A stretch of DNA of 9,423 bases, from assembly GCA_027069385.1 (NCBI GenBank), contig JALXER010000004.1, positions 1-9,423 on the forward strand. Direction: 5' to 3'. The DNA comes from Paracoccaceae bacterium. GTDB taxonomy: Bacteria; Pseudomonadota; Alphaproteobacteria; Rhodobacterales; Rhodobacteraceae. Shown in pieces: positions 1-6,504 of the stretch (within the stretch, counting starts at the first letter, position 1; the number at the start of each line of letters is the position of its first letter). The notes beneath the pieces were generated by a model, which saw only the letters and a list, made by a program, of their open reading frames with translations, searched no databases and had not been told where the DNA came from. The position numbers were made by a program, and so were the translations under genes.

Positions 1-138
1 GGCCACAGGTTTTCACCGGCGAGCGGCGCTGCGGGCAGCATGCGGTGATCAACTGGATCCTGCGCAATAGCGGCGCGCCCGATACCGTGTTCCTCAACAG
101 TTGCACCCTGCGCCGCTCGCCGGTGAAAACCTGTGGCC
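1..138. repeat. Perfect 29-bp inverted repeat, 80-bp spacer
   Basis: Bases 1-29 are the exact reverse complement of bases 110-138. Pairing stops at 30/109, with only scattered matches further in. The outer arm begins at the first base of the window, so its true length is unknown. Both arms lie inside the sulfotransferase-like reading frame. A perfect 29-bp match over a short spacer is far beyond chance. It could be a real palindromic duplication from template switching or a fold-back artefact at a contig end. Confidence 0.9.
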
Positions 139-803
139 AGTCCGAGGTGAACGGCGCGCAGTCATCGCGCGGCTGGCCGTTGAAACGCAAGCTGGAACAG
201 ATGCTGGCCGAGGGCGCGCATCCGGCGGTGCTGATCTCTTACGAAGCCGGTTTTTCGCCGGCGCTTTATCACGAAGGGCAGGTCACTCAGGATATCCCCA
301 ATGCCGCCTTTACCCGCGAGGTGCTGGTAATTCGCAGCTTTGTCAACTGGCTGCCGTCCTTTGTCCGGCTGATGCGGATCATGAACCCGCATGAGGCGCC
401 CCGTTCGGCGCTGGTCAGTCAGGGCATAGCCTATGAAATCAGCCGCTACAAGGATCACCTGAAAGCGGCGCTGGCGCTGGCCGGGCAAGACGGGTTCGTG
501 GTGGTGGATTATGACGCGTGGGTTACGTCGCCCGCCCACCGGCTGGCGCTATTGGCGCAACTGGGGCTGGCCGAAGTGGATAACGGCCTGGGCGATGTGC
601 AGATCTACGGGGCGGGTTCCTCGTTCGATGGCAGGTCGGTGGCCGCCGACGCAATGGACGTTACCCGCCGCTGGCAAACCATGGTGGATGACAGCTATGC
701 ACAGCTATTTGTGCAAATTGCACAGGCAGATGACGCGTTGCTGGACTTGCTAAGGCAAGCCTATCCCGACAACCCCGACATCATGCAGACCCTGCACCCC
801 TAG
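1..803 (+). CDS. Sulfotransferase-like protein, 5'-truncated by the window edge
   Basis: The reading frame is open from base 3 (first full codon) to TAG at 801-803, so the true start lies outside the window. A GTG at 45 is available, but starting there would lose the motif TGERRCGQHAVINW at about 15-56, which resembles the N-terminal phosphosulfate-binding loop of PAPS-dependent sulfotransferases in its G-x-RR-[SC]-G-x-HA form. A second family-like element, RSFVNWLPSFVR at about 333-368, fits the Arg/Ser segment that contacts the 3'-phosphate. A late FDGR-type motif (SSFDGR, about 619-636) also occurs in such proteins. The expected role is transfer of sulfate from PAPS to a carbohydrate or other acceptor; the acceptor cannot be inferred. 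There are no membrane segments. The N-terminal part is affected by the 29-bp inverted repeat (1-29 / 110-138), so residues encoded there deserve caution. Family assignment is moderate. Confidence 0.6.
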   Translation, partial: PQVFTGERRCGQHAVINWILRNSGAPDTVFLNSCTLRRSPVKTCGQSEVNGAQSSRGWPLKRKLEQMLAEGAHPAVLISYEAGFSPALYHEGQVTQDIPNAAFTREVLVIRSFVNWLPSFVRLMRIMNPHEAPRSALVSQGIAYEISRYKDHLKAALALAGQDGFVVVDYDAWVTSPAHRLALLAQLGLAEVDNGLGDVQIYGAGSSFDGRSVAADAMDVTRRWQTMVDDSYAQLFVQIAQADDALLDLLRQAYPDNPDIMQTLHP

Positions 804-821
804 CGCCCGTGACCAAACGGA

Positions 822-849
822 ATCCTGCCTTGCGGCAGGATGGGATTTT
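822..849 (+). terminator. Probable intrinsic terminator after the sulfotransferase-like gene
   Basis: An 8-bp perfect stem (ATCCTGCC at 822-829 with GGCAGGAT at 834-841) closes a TTGC loop and is followed by GGGATTTTA. The T-tract is short and offset, so termination strength is uncertain. The hairpin sits between two convergent genes, 19 bp after one stop and 11 bp from the other, and may serve both strands. Confidence 0.55.
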
Positions 850-851
850 AC

Positions 852-1853
852 CTATTTTACGGGTTTCGGTTTGGTTATTCGTTTGGCCAGATCACTAGTT
901 ATGCTATCAATCAAAGCTTGATCAATATACATTGCGTCTTCCAATGCAAGAGTTGGGTCTTTTCTCAACACTGTCCCTTTGAGGTCAGAACTGCCAACAA
1001 GTACAAGAACCTGTTCCGCAAGGTCCCCGTATATTTCATCAATATCCTGGCGTGTTAACCGCGTTGGGGTTATGTCAACTATGGAACCTCCATTTTCATT
1101 CAGCTCCGGTTTCTCTAAAAGTATGCGTCTTGAGATTGGCCATCCTTCACCTACAGATGTTCCCAATATCCCGGTTGTCAACAATCCCCACCTGACCGAA
1201 TGAGTGTTTCTTCCTGCGCTGCCTTCATCTGGAAGGGTTATAATTCGCATAGAATTGTGGGAATTTGCAGGATCATTGACATAGCCAATAAGCGTTAGGG
1301 TATGACGATAGTGAGTTACATACCCATCATAGGTTCTAGTCCCCATTCCCGTACCGGGCTCCGGGATTTCCAAGGTAAATTTAATCTTGTCGCCTTCTTC
1401 GCAAATCGTTAGTTTTTCGCGGGTGAAGCTGGATGGATCATGTGAGCTGTCGATAGTTCGGCGCAATACCCCATACGTTCCCACCAAAGAATCCTTAGCA
1501 CATAGTTTTCTGTGATGGTCCTCCGAAATACCAATAGGTAATTGAATGAATTGTTCCTGAAAAGACCCGGCGGCCGTACTTATGGACTGTGTTCGCGATT
1601 CATATCGTATGTTTTCGACAGGATAATGCAATTCTTTTAAAATAGCATTGAATTTACGGAATGTAGCCTCCTGCCCAAACTTCCTTGTCATAACAATTTT
1701 TTGGGCTGTCTTTTTGTGCATGGATTCGCTTTGCATTCCGTCCAACACATATGGGGTCTCAGAAAGCTTGGAAATAAGTTGAAAGTCTGATTCTAGATTC
1801 AAGTGCGCCTTTAATGCTGCAATTGAGGCTGTCGAAATTTTTTTGTGCCACAT
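852..1853 (-). CDS. Unrecognised protein of about 333 aa, possibly a regulator
   Basis: I do not recognise this gene. An ATG at 1853-1851 is preferred; a TTG nine bases upstream (1862) would add three residues, and neither has a strong Shine-Dalgarno. The product is soluble, without signal peptide or membrane segment. Residues 1-75 appear helical, with a pattern (SIAALKAHL near the start, then KTAQKIV) loosely like small helix-turn-helix domains. Residues about 120-270 are rich in predicted beta strand (for example VGTYGVLRRT, DGYVTHYRHTLTLIGYV and VRWGLLTTGIL). The C-terminus is helical and ends in a basic KRITKPKPVK tail. This layout would fit a DNA-binding or sensing protein with a C-terminal ligand domain, but that is inference only. 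The gene is clearly more AT-rich than its neighbours, which suggests horizontal acquisition. It diverges from the small-ORF block at 2317-2725 across an AT-rich gap. Confidence 0.72.
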   Translation of the reverse strand: MWHKKISTASIAALKAHLNLESDFQLISKLSETPYVLDGMQSESMHKKTAQKIVMTRKFGQEATFRKFNAILKELHYPVENIRYESRTQSISTAAGSFQEQFIQLPIGISEDHHRKLCAKDSLVGTYGVLRRTIDSSHDPSSFTREKLTICEEGDKIKFTLEIPEPGTGMGTRTYDGYVTHYRHTLTLIGYVNDPANSHNSMRIITLPDEGSAGRNTHSVRWGLLTTGILGTSVGEGWPISRRILLEKPELNENGGSIVDITPTRLTRQDIDEIYGDLAEQVLVLVGSSDLKGTVLRKDPTLALEDAMYIDQALIDSITSDLAKRITKPKPVK

Positions 1854-2316
1854 AGAATTCAATCTTTATACAGTTTTGTCATGAGTTTTGCAGTAAACTT
1901 AAAAAAATCTATAAATTCAAATAGTTTTTAGATTTTATGTTTTTTTTGCCTGTCCGTGTGCCCTGATGGGGGGCACTCAGATCAAGACTGTCGATATTCT
2001 TCGAAATCTGGAAAGATATGTTTGATTTTCGCATATAGCAAACAAAACGAAACTGAAATGCTTTTTTTGCCCGTTTGGTCAGTTCGACTATCGTGGCGGC
2101 AATTGTGGCGCAATAAAATGTCCCGATATAGAGGCGGGTCGCAATAAAAAAACATACTTGGGTTGTTGTAACTCAGCGTTAAGACGACACTAATTCGAAA
2201 AAAACAAATTCGGATATATGATTTGTGCGTTGCAGCATTTTGAAAACCGGATATGGTTTGGCTACGGAGCGCAGTCAGGCGTTTCGTAGCTAAACCATCA
2301 ACCAAGGACTCAGACT
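1854..2316. other. AT-rich intergenic region
   Basis: About 460 bp with no convincing gene. It has several A and T tracts (T8 near 1940-1947, A7 near 2198-2205, others near 1900 and 2147). Short ORFs here (for example 1956-2147 on plus, 1982-2305 on minus) use GTG or TTG starts without ribosome binding sites and have no coherent protein character. A weak sigma-70-like pair (TTGTAA at 2166-2171, 17-bp spacer, ACTAAT at 2189-2194) could drive the plus-strand small ORFs. The one clear structure is the hairpin at 2253-2298, described separately. Confidence 0.5.
2253..2298 (+). promoter_or_regulatory. 14-bp hairpin just upstream of a ribosome binding site
   Basis: Bases 2253-2266 (ATGGTTTGGCTACG) pair with 2285-2298 (CGTAGCTAAACCAT). 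The only non-Watson-Crick position is 2260/2291, which is G-U as plus-strand RNA. The loop is 18 nt. Five bases after the stem comes AAGGA (2304-2308), then ATG at 2317. There is no T-tract after it, so it does not look like a terminator. The G-U pairing favours a plus-strand RNA structure in a 5' leader, but a protein-binding palindrome is also possible. Confidence 0.55.
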
Positions 2317-2442
2317 ATGAAAAACCTAGCACACCGGCGAATTCGGCAGAATTTTGGCATTCAGCGTAAGAATCAACATTCTTCACTGGGAACCACAGTT
2401 TTTTATCTGAAAGGAATGCGCCATGATCGACCCCCTCAATAG
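2317..2442 (+). CDS. Possible 41-aa basic leader ORF
   Basis: ATG at 2317 is preceded by AAGGA at 2304-2308 with an 8-nt gap, a good Shine-Dalgarno arrangement. The frame ends at TAG 2440-2442. The product is strongly basic (start MKNLAHRRIRQNFG), with no membrane segment. It runs through the ribosome binding site of the next gene and overlaps its start (ATG 2423) by 20 bp in another frame, so translation of the two could be coupled. It might be a leader peptide, a real small protein or a chance ORF; similarity to known families is not apparent. Confidence 0.35.
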   Translation: MKNLAHRRIRQNFGIQRKNQHSSLGTTVFYLKGMRHDRPPQ

Positions 2443-2725
2443 CACCGATTTTGACGACGAACTCTCGACTGAAGAGACAAACTCAAATCCGGAAAACCAA
2501 CTGCCGCCGGTAGAGCCAGAGGATGAACCCGCGCAGTTGGGCGATGACGGCTCGCCGAGCAAAGGCTCTAATTTCTGGCGCAGCGTACTTAAAGGAGTCT
2601 TGATATCACTGACCGTTCTGTTGATCGTTACGGTGGCCAAGCTTTCTTGGGACGGATTATGGGTAAATGCTCCGATCCCTCAGCAACCAGCCTGCCCGTT
2701 CAGCTCTGTCTATATCAGTGCTTGA
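2423..2725 (+). CDS. Small acidic single-pass membrane protein, unknown function
   Basis: ATG 2423 has AAAGGA (2410-2415) seven bases upstream; the stop is TGA at 2723-2725. The 100-residue product starts with an acidic, proline-containing, probably disordered stretch (about 1-46, with runs such as DFDDELSTEE and PVEPEDEP). K47, R53 and K57 then precede one hydrophobic helix (about 57-73, GVLISLTVLLIVTVA), and a short tail with a single Cys (C91) follows. Positive charges before the helix favour a cytoplasmic N-terminus. I do not recognise a family. It is followed directly by a hairpin and seems to end a short transcription unit that begins with the hairpin leader and the 41-codon ORF. Confidence 0.6.
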   Translation: MIDPLNSTDFDDELSTEETNSNPENQLPPVEPEDEPAQLGDDGSPSKGSNFWRSVLKGVLISLTVLLIVTVAKLSWDGLWVNAPIPQQPACPFSSVYISA

Positions 2726-2730
2726 AACAT

Positions 2731-2776
2731 GATTCGGCAGCCTTAAGTCGGGTTGCCGAATCTATCCATCTTTTCT
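2731..2776 (+). terminator. Intrinsic terminator between convergent genes
   Basis: Bases 2731-2742 (GATTCGGCAGCC) pair with 2751-2762 (GGTTGCCGAATC), a 12-bp stem with one G-U pair and an 8-nt loop. It is followed by TATCCATCTTTTCT. The hairpin starts 6 bp after the small membrane protein gene. Its right arm touches the stop codon of the minus-strand dehydrogenase gene (stop at 2764-2762), so it may work for both strands. Confidence 0.65.
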
Positions 2777-5251
2777 GATACTCGCATTCTTCGGATCATA
2801 CGGGCTGTCTTGTGTTACGGTTGCGTTCCACAGTTGACGCTGCATGCGGACCTGCACTTTTTGGCCAGCCACGGCCAGTTCGGGGGGCAGATAGCCCATG
2901 CCGATGCTTTGGCCGAAATGCACCGAATAGCCGCCCGAGGTCAGGCGGCCTATTTTGTGGCCGTCATGGAGCAGTGCTTCGCGGCCCCAAGGGTCGGCGT
3001 CATCGGGGCCGTCGATCAGCAGGGTCACGCATTTGGAGCGGATCCCCAGCGCCTGCATGGCGTCTTTGCCGTGAAATTCCTTGGACAGGTCGACGAAACG
3101 GGGCAGGTCGGCCTCTAGCGGTGTCGCGTCGCGGCCCAGTTCGGTGCCAAAGGCGCGATAGCTCTTTTCCTGACGCAGCCAGTTTTGTGCCCGCGCGCCA
3201 ACCAGTTTCAGCCCGTGTTCCGCGCCCGCCTCCATGATCAGGTCAAACAGATAGTTCTGCATTTCGATCGGGTGGTGCAATTCCCAGCCCAGCTCGCCGG
3301 TATAGGCAACGCGGATCGCGTGGACGGGGCACATGCCCAGTTCGATACGTCGCGAGGTCAGCCACGGAAAGCGTTTGTTGGACAGGGCGGTTGCCGGATC
3401 GGGGTCGGTGATAATCTTGCGCAGCACCTCGCGGGATTTGGGGCCGGCAATGGCGAAAACGCCGTATTGGGTGGTGACGTCCTGAATGATGATCGGGCCG
3501 AATTCGCCTGCCTTGTCGGTGGCGGCCTTGCGCAGGTAATCGGCGTCATAGGCTGTCCAGGCACCGGCCGAAACCAGATAGTAGGAATCGCTTGATTCGC
3601 GCACGATGGTGTATTCGGTGCGGGTGGTGCCGGCATCGGTCAGGGCATAGGTCAGGTTGATGCGGCCCACCGAGGGCAGCTTGTTACAGGTGAACCAGTC
3701 CAGAAACGCGGTTGCTCCCGCGCCCGTGATCCGGTGTTTGGTAAAGGCGCTGGCATCGATCATGCCGACACCTTGCCGGATCGCGCGGGCCTCCTCTAGC
3801 GCGTATTGCCACCAGCCGCCGCGCCGGAAGCTGCGGCTGTCATGGTCCGAGAACCCTTGCGGCGCGAAATAGTTGGGGCGCTCCCAGCCGTTGACCTGCC
3901 CGAATTGCGCGCCGTGCGCCGCCATGCGGTCATAACAGGGCGTGGTGCGAAGCGGCCGCGCGGCGGGGCGTTCCTCGTCGGGGTGATGCAGAATGTAAAC
4001 GTGGTCGTAGCATTCCTCGTTCTTGGTGCAGGCATAGGCGGTGGTCATCCAATCGCCGTAACGTTTCGGGTCGAGCGACGCCATGTCGATCTCGGCCTCG
4101 CCCTCGACTATCATTTGCGCCAGATAATAGCCGGTGCCGCCCGCGGCGGTTATGCCAAAGGAAAACCCCTCGGCCAGCCACATATTGCGCAGCCCCGGCG
4201 CGGGGCCAACCAGCGGGTTGCCGTCGGGGGTATAGCAAATCGGGCCGTTGAAATCGTCTTTCAACCCGATATGCTCGGTAGAGGGCATCCGGTGGATCAT
4301 CGCCATGTACTGGGCCTCGATGCGTTCCAGATCGAGTGGAAACAGGTCGGCGCGAAAGCTGTCGGGCACGCCGTGCATGAACCGCGCCGGTGCGTTCTTC
4401 TCGTAAACCCCCAGAATCCAGCCGCCGCGTTCCTCGCGCACGTATGACTGCGCGTCGGCATCGCGAATAACCGGATGTTCGGGGTTCTGCTGGCGCCACT
4501 CGGCCAGCGCCGGATCAACGTCGGTGACAATGAACTGGTGCTCAACCGGCACGGCGGGCATTTTGATCCCCAGCAGTTTCGCGGTGCGCTGGGCGTGGTT
4601 GCCCGTCGCCGTTACCACATGTTCGGCGTGAATTTCAAAGGTTTCATCACTGGCCACCAGATTGCCGCCCTTTTCAACCATGACCCGGCCGCGCACGATC
4701 CAGTGGTCACCGGCCCAGTCATAGCTGTCCACCTGCCGTTTGCGCACAATATCCACCCCGCGTTGCCGCGCGCCCTTGGCCATGGCCATGGTGACATCGG
4801 CGGGGTTGATATAGCCGTCGGTCGGATGATAAAGCGCGCCTTGCAGATCATCGGTGCGGATCAGCGGCCAGCGCGATTTGATCTGGTCGGGCGTCAGGAA
4901 TTCATGCTCGATCCCGACGGTTTCGGCGGTCGAGGAATACAGGTGGAACTCGTCCATCCGGTCGCGGGTCTGCGCCATACGCAGGTTGCCCACCACCGAG
5001 AATCCGGCATTCAGGCCGGTTTCGGCCTCCAACTCTTTGTAGAACTTCACCGAATAGTCGTGAATATGCGAGGTCGCAAAGCCCATGTTAAACAGCGGCA
5101 AAAGCCCCGCCGCGTGCCATGTTGACCCGGAAGTCAGCTCGTCACGTTCCAGCAGCACAATATCCTGCCAGCCGGCCTTGGCCAGATGATAGGCGATCGA
5201 GGCCCCGACGACGCCGCCACCGACAATACAGGCTTTTACATGGGTTTTCAT
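2762..5251 (-). CDS. Dimethylglycine/sarcosine dehydrogenase-like FAD enzyme with GcvT domains
   Basis: The 829-residue product has the full architecture of the dimethylglycine/sarcosine dehydrogenase family and close to its usual length. An N-terminal DAO-type FAD domain (about 5-370) carries GGGVVG (11-16) and the ribose-binding Glu at 35. STWHAAG (43-49) contains the His that bears covalent FAD in this family. A second FAD-side segment includes GNPLVG and EGFSFGITAAGGTGYY. A short linker domain follows, then GcvT folate-binding and GcvT C-terminal domains (about 430-820). Known members oxidatively demethylate N-methyl amines and pass the one-carbon unit to tetrahydrofolate. The exact substrate (dimethylglycine, sarcosine or another) cannot be fixed from sequence. 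ATG 5251 has GGGAGA eight bases upstream. It stands alone on its strand. No betaine or sarcosine oxidase partner gene is visible nearby. Confidence 0.93.
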   Translation of the reverse strand: MKTHVKACIVGGGVVGASIAYHLAKAGWQDIVLLERDELTSGSTWHAAGLLPLFNMGFATSHIHDYSVKFYKELEAETGLNAGFSVVGNLRMAQTRDRMDEFHLYSSTAETVGIEHEFLTPDQIKSRWPLIRTDDLQGALYHPTDGYINPADVTMAMAKGARQRGVDIVRKRQVDSYDWAGDHWIVRGRVMVEKGGNLVASDETFEIHAEHVVTATGNHAQRTAKLLGIKMPAVPVEHQFIVTDVDPALAEWRQQNPEHPVIRDADAQSYVREERGGWILGVYEKNAPARFMHGVPDSFRADLFPLDLERIEAQYMAMIHRMPSTEHIGLKDDFNGPICYTPDGNPLVGPAPGLRNMWLAEGFSFGITAAGGTGYYLAQMIVEGEAEIDMASLDPKRYGDWMTTAYACTKNEECYDHVYILHHPDEERPAARPLRTTPCYDRMAAHGAQFGQVNGWERPNYFAPQGFSDHDSRSFRRGGWWQYALEEARAIRQGVGMIDASAFTKHRITGAGATAFLDWFTCNKLPSVGRINLTYALTDAGTTRTEYTIVRESSDSYYLVSAGAWTAYDADYLRKAATDKAGEFGPIIIQDVTTQYGVFAIAGPKSREVLRKIITDPDPATALSNKRFPWLTSRRIELGMCPVHAIRVAYTGELGWELHHPIEMQNYLFDLIMEAGAEHGLKLVGARAQNWLRQEKSYRAFGTELGRDATPLEADLPRFVDLSKEFHGKDAMQALGIRSKCVTLLIDGPDDADPWGREALLHDGHKIGRLTSGGYSVHFGQSIGMGYLPPELAVAGQKVQVRMQRQLWNATVTQDSPYDPKNASIRKDG

Positions 5252-5414
5252 TTCAGGTCTCCCGAATCTGTTTGGTTCAGCATGCGCATTTTAGCCCGCA
5301 TGACCATGATTTTGACGACTTTTCAGCAGGCATTTCCGACAATTTGGAAAAACCTTGCGTCTTTTCGGGATTGCCAGCGTCAAAGGGGGTATCAACAATG
5401 AAAGGAAACCAAAG

Positions 5415-5561
5415 ATGAGCTGTTGCGAGACAAAAAATGCGCCCCTCGACAAGTCCGAAATCGTGATCGATTTCCTGTATCTTGACGATGAAACCTGCGC
5501 GCCCTGTTCGGGAACCGAAGCCGCACTGGACAGCGCGGTGGATATGCTGGACGGGGTTTAG
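5415..5561 (+). CDS. DUF2703 protein, N-terminal fragment (frameshift)
   Basis: ATG 5415 has AAAGGA at 5401-5406 and encodes 48 residues ending at TAG 5559-5561. The product contains SCC at residues 2-4, a beta strand (IVIDFLYLDD) and TCAPCSGTEAAL, with a CxxC pair at C28/C31. This is the start of a DUF2703 domain, which I read as thioredoxin-like. The rest of the domain begins six bases later in the -1 frame. Adding one base in the G4T3 run at 5553-5559 would join them as LDGVLAAMGVTLRV. A six-codon ORF (5398-5418) with its own purine-rich upstream site overlaps this start as ATGA. On its own the fragment lacks the rest of the fold, so it is likely half of a broken or recoded gene. Confidence 0.6.
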   Translation: MSCCETKNAPLDKSEIVIDFLYLDDETCAPCSGTEAALDSAVDMLDGV

Positions 5562-5566
5562 CGGCC

Positions 5567-5932
5567 ATGGGCGTGACCCTGCGCGTAAACAAAACCCACA
5601 TGGTGGACCGGAAAACAGCGATTGCGCATGCATTCCTGTCCTCGCCTACCATTCGCGTCAATGGTGTCGATATCGACCCTGCGCGGACCGAGGATGACTG
5701 CCCGAGTTGCGGCACCCTGACCGGTGACAAGGTGGCCGTGGATTGCCGCACATGGCATTGGCGCGGCGAGGTTTACAAGGCCGCGCCGGTCGGGAAAATC
5801 CTGGAGGAAGTGTTGGCCGCGCACCGGGCACCCGATGCCTGTTGCGGTAGCGATACCCCTGCCTATACTTTGCCCGATAACCTCGACGGTTTTTTTACCG
5901 CGCGGGAAAGCAACGCAAAGCTTGGATGCTGA
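5567..5932 (+). CDS. DUF2703 protein, C-terminal portion
   Basis: The 121-residue ORF (ATG 5567, TGA 5930-5932) continues the DUF2703 domain from the upstream fragment. It has a beta strand (VTLRVNKTHM) and SSPTIRVNG at residues 25-33, which resembles the cis-proline loop of thioredoxin folds. Further cysteines are CPSC (45-48), C60, CC (92-93) and C121. ATG 5567 has no good Shine-Dalgarno and starts mid-domain. This supports a frameshift rather than an independent gene. A joined product would be about 172 aa. It lies 3 bp upstream of the sigma factor gene, so the two are probably co-transcribed. The biochemical role of DUF2703 is not known to me; a redox or metal-binding function is inferred from the cysteines. 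Confidence 0.75.
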   Translation: MGVTLRVNKTHMVDRKTAIAHAFLSSPTIRVNGVDIDPARTEDDCPSCGTLTGDKVAVDCRTWHWRGEVYKAAPVGKILEEVLAAHRAPDACCGSDTPAYTLPDNLDGFFTARESNAKLGC

Positions 5933-5935
5933 ACG

Positions 5936-6484
5936 ATGATGGATACACAAGCCGCTTACGGGGCTTTTCACCAGCAGCTAAGGCGCTTTATTACCAAGCG
6001 CCTTGGCAATGCCGAGGAGGCAGAGGACATCTTGCAAGAGGTTTTTCTGCGGGTGCTGCGCAATGAAAAGCCCTTGCAAGCCGCCAACACTCCGCTGGCA
6101 TGGCTGTATACGGTCACAAATTCGGTGATTATCGACCATTTTCGCAAGCAGGGACGGCGGGTTCAAACGGGCGGCGCGCCGATAGAAACACTGCCCGGCC
6201 CCGACAAGGCCGAGGCAGCCGAATTTGGCCGCTGTCTGACCCCGTTGCTGAACGGGCTGCCTCAGAAATATCGCGATGCGCTGACCTTTGTTGATCTGAA
6301 CGGCGGGCGGCAAGTTGACCTTGCCCGCGAAACCGGCCTGCGCCCCTCGACGGTGAAATCGCGGGTGCAGCGCGGGCGCAGGATGTTGGAGGTCTCGATT
6401 AAACAATGCTGCCATATTCAGCGTGACGGCGCGAATAAGGTCATGGAGCTGTCGCCCGACAGCGCAAACGAGGCCTGCTGTTAG
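5936..6484 (+). CDS. sigZ: ECF-type RNA polymerase sigma factor, SigZ-like
   Basis: The 182-residue protein has sigma region 2 (about 8-72), with AEDILQEVFLRVLR for core binding and PLAWLYTVTNSVIIDHFRK for -10 recognition. Region 4 (about 100-153) has LPQKYRDAL, then a helix-turn-helix ending STVKSRVQRGRRML, which contacts the -35 element. Regions 1 and 3 are absent, as in ECF factors. After region 4 comes an unusual tail with CCH at 158-160 and CC at 181-182, which resembles the tails I recall from proteins annotated SigZ; the symbol rests on that resemblance and is less certain than the ECF call. Two ATGs are adjacent (5936, 5939) and either could be used. No membrane anti-sigma gene is adjacent, so control may run through the cysteine tail or the upstream DUF2703 protein (inference). 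Confidence 0.9.
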   Translation: MMDTQAAYGAFHQQLRRFITKRLGNAEEAEDILQEVFLRVLRNEKPLQAANTPLAWLYTVTNSVIIDHFRKQGRRVQTGGAPIETLPGPDKAEAAEFGRCLTPLLNGLPQKYRDALTFVDLNGGRQVDLARETGLRPSTVKSRVQRGRRMLEVSIKQCCHIQRDGANKVMELSPDSANEACC

Positions 6485-6504
6485 CCCCTGCGCTTTGTTG
6501 AAGC

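Noticed and set aside
1956..2147. 63-codon plus-strand ORF in the AT-rich gap
   Set aside because: GTG start without a Shine-Dalgarno, and no recognisable features.
1982..2305. 107-codon minus-strand ORF in the AT-rich gap
   Set aside because: It starts with TTG inside the hairpin, has no ribosome binding site, and its composition does not look like a protein.
3806..5125. Plus-strand ORFs of 213 and 216 codons within the dehydrogenase gene
   Set aside because: They are shadows of the minus-strand FAD enzyme, whose domains span the whole region.
5341..5385. ECF-type autoregulatory promoter (GGAA...CGTC) before the DUF2703-sigma unit
   Set aside because: GGAAAA at 5346 and the CGTC motifs at 5358 and 5378 have spacings of about 6 and 26 bp, neither fitting the usual 15-17 bp.
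5555..5561. Programmed -1 frameshift heptamer at the DUF2703 break
   Set aside because: GGGTTTA is not in the required X XXY YYZ phase relative to the first ORF, and no clear downstream stimulatory hairpin was noted.
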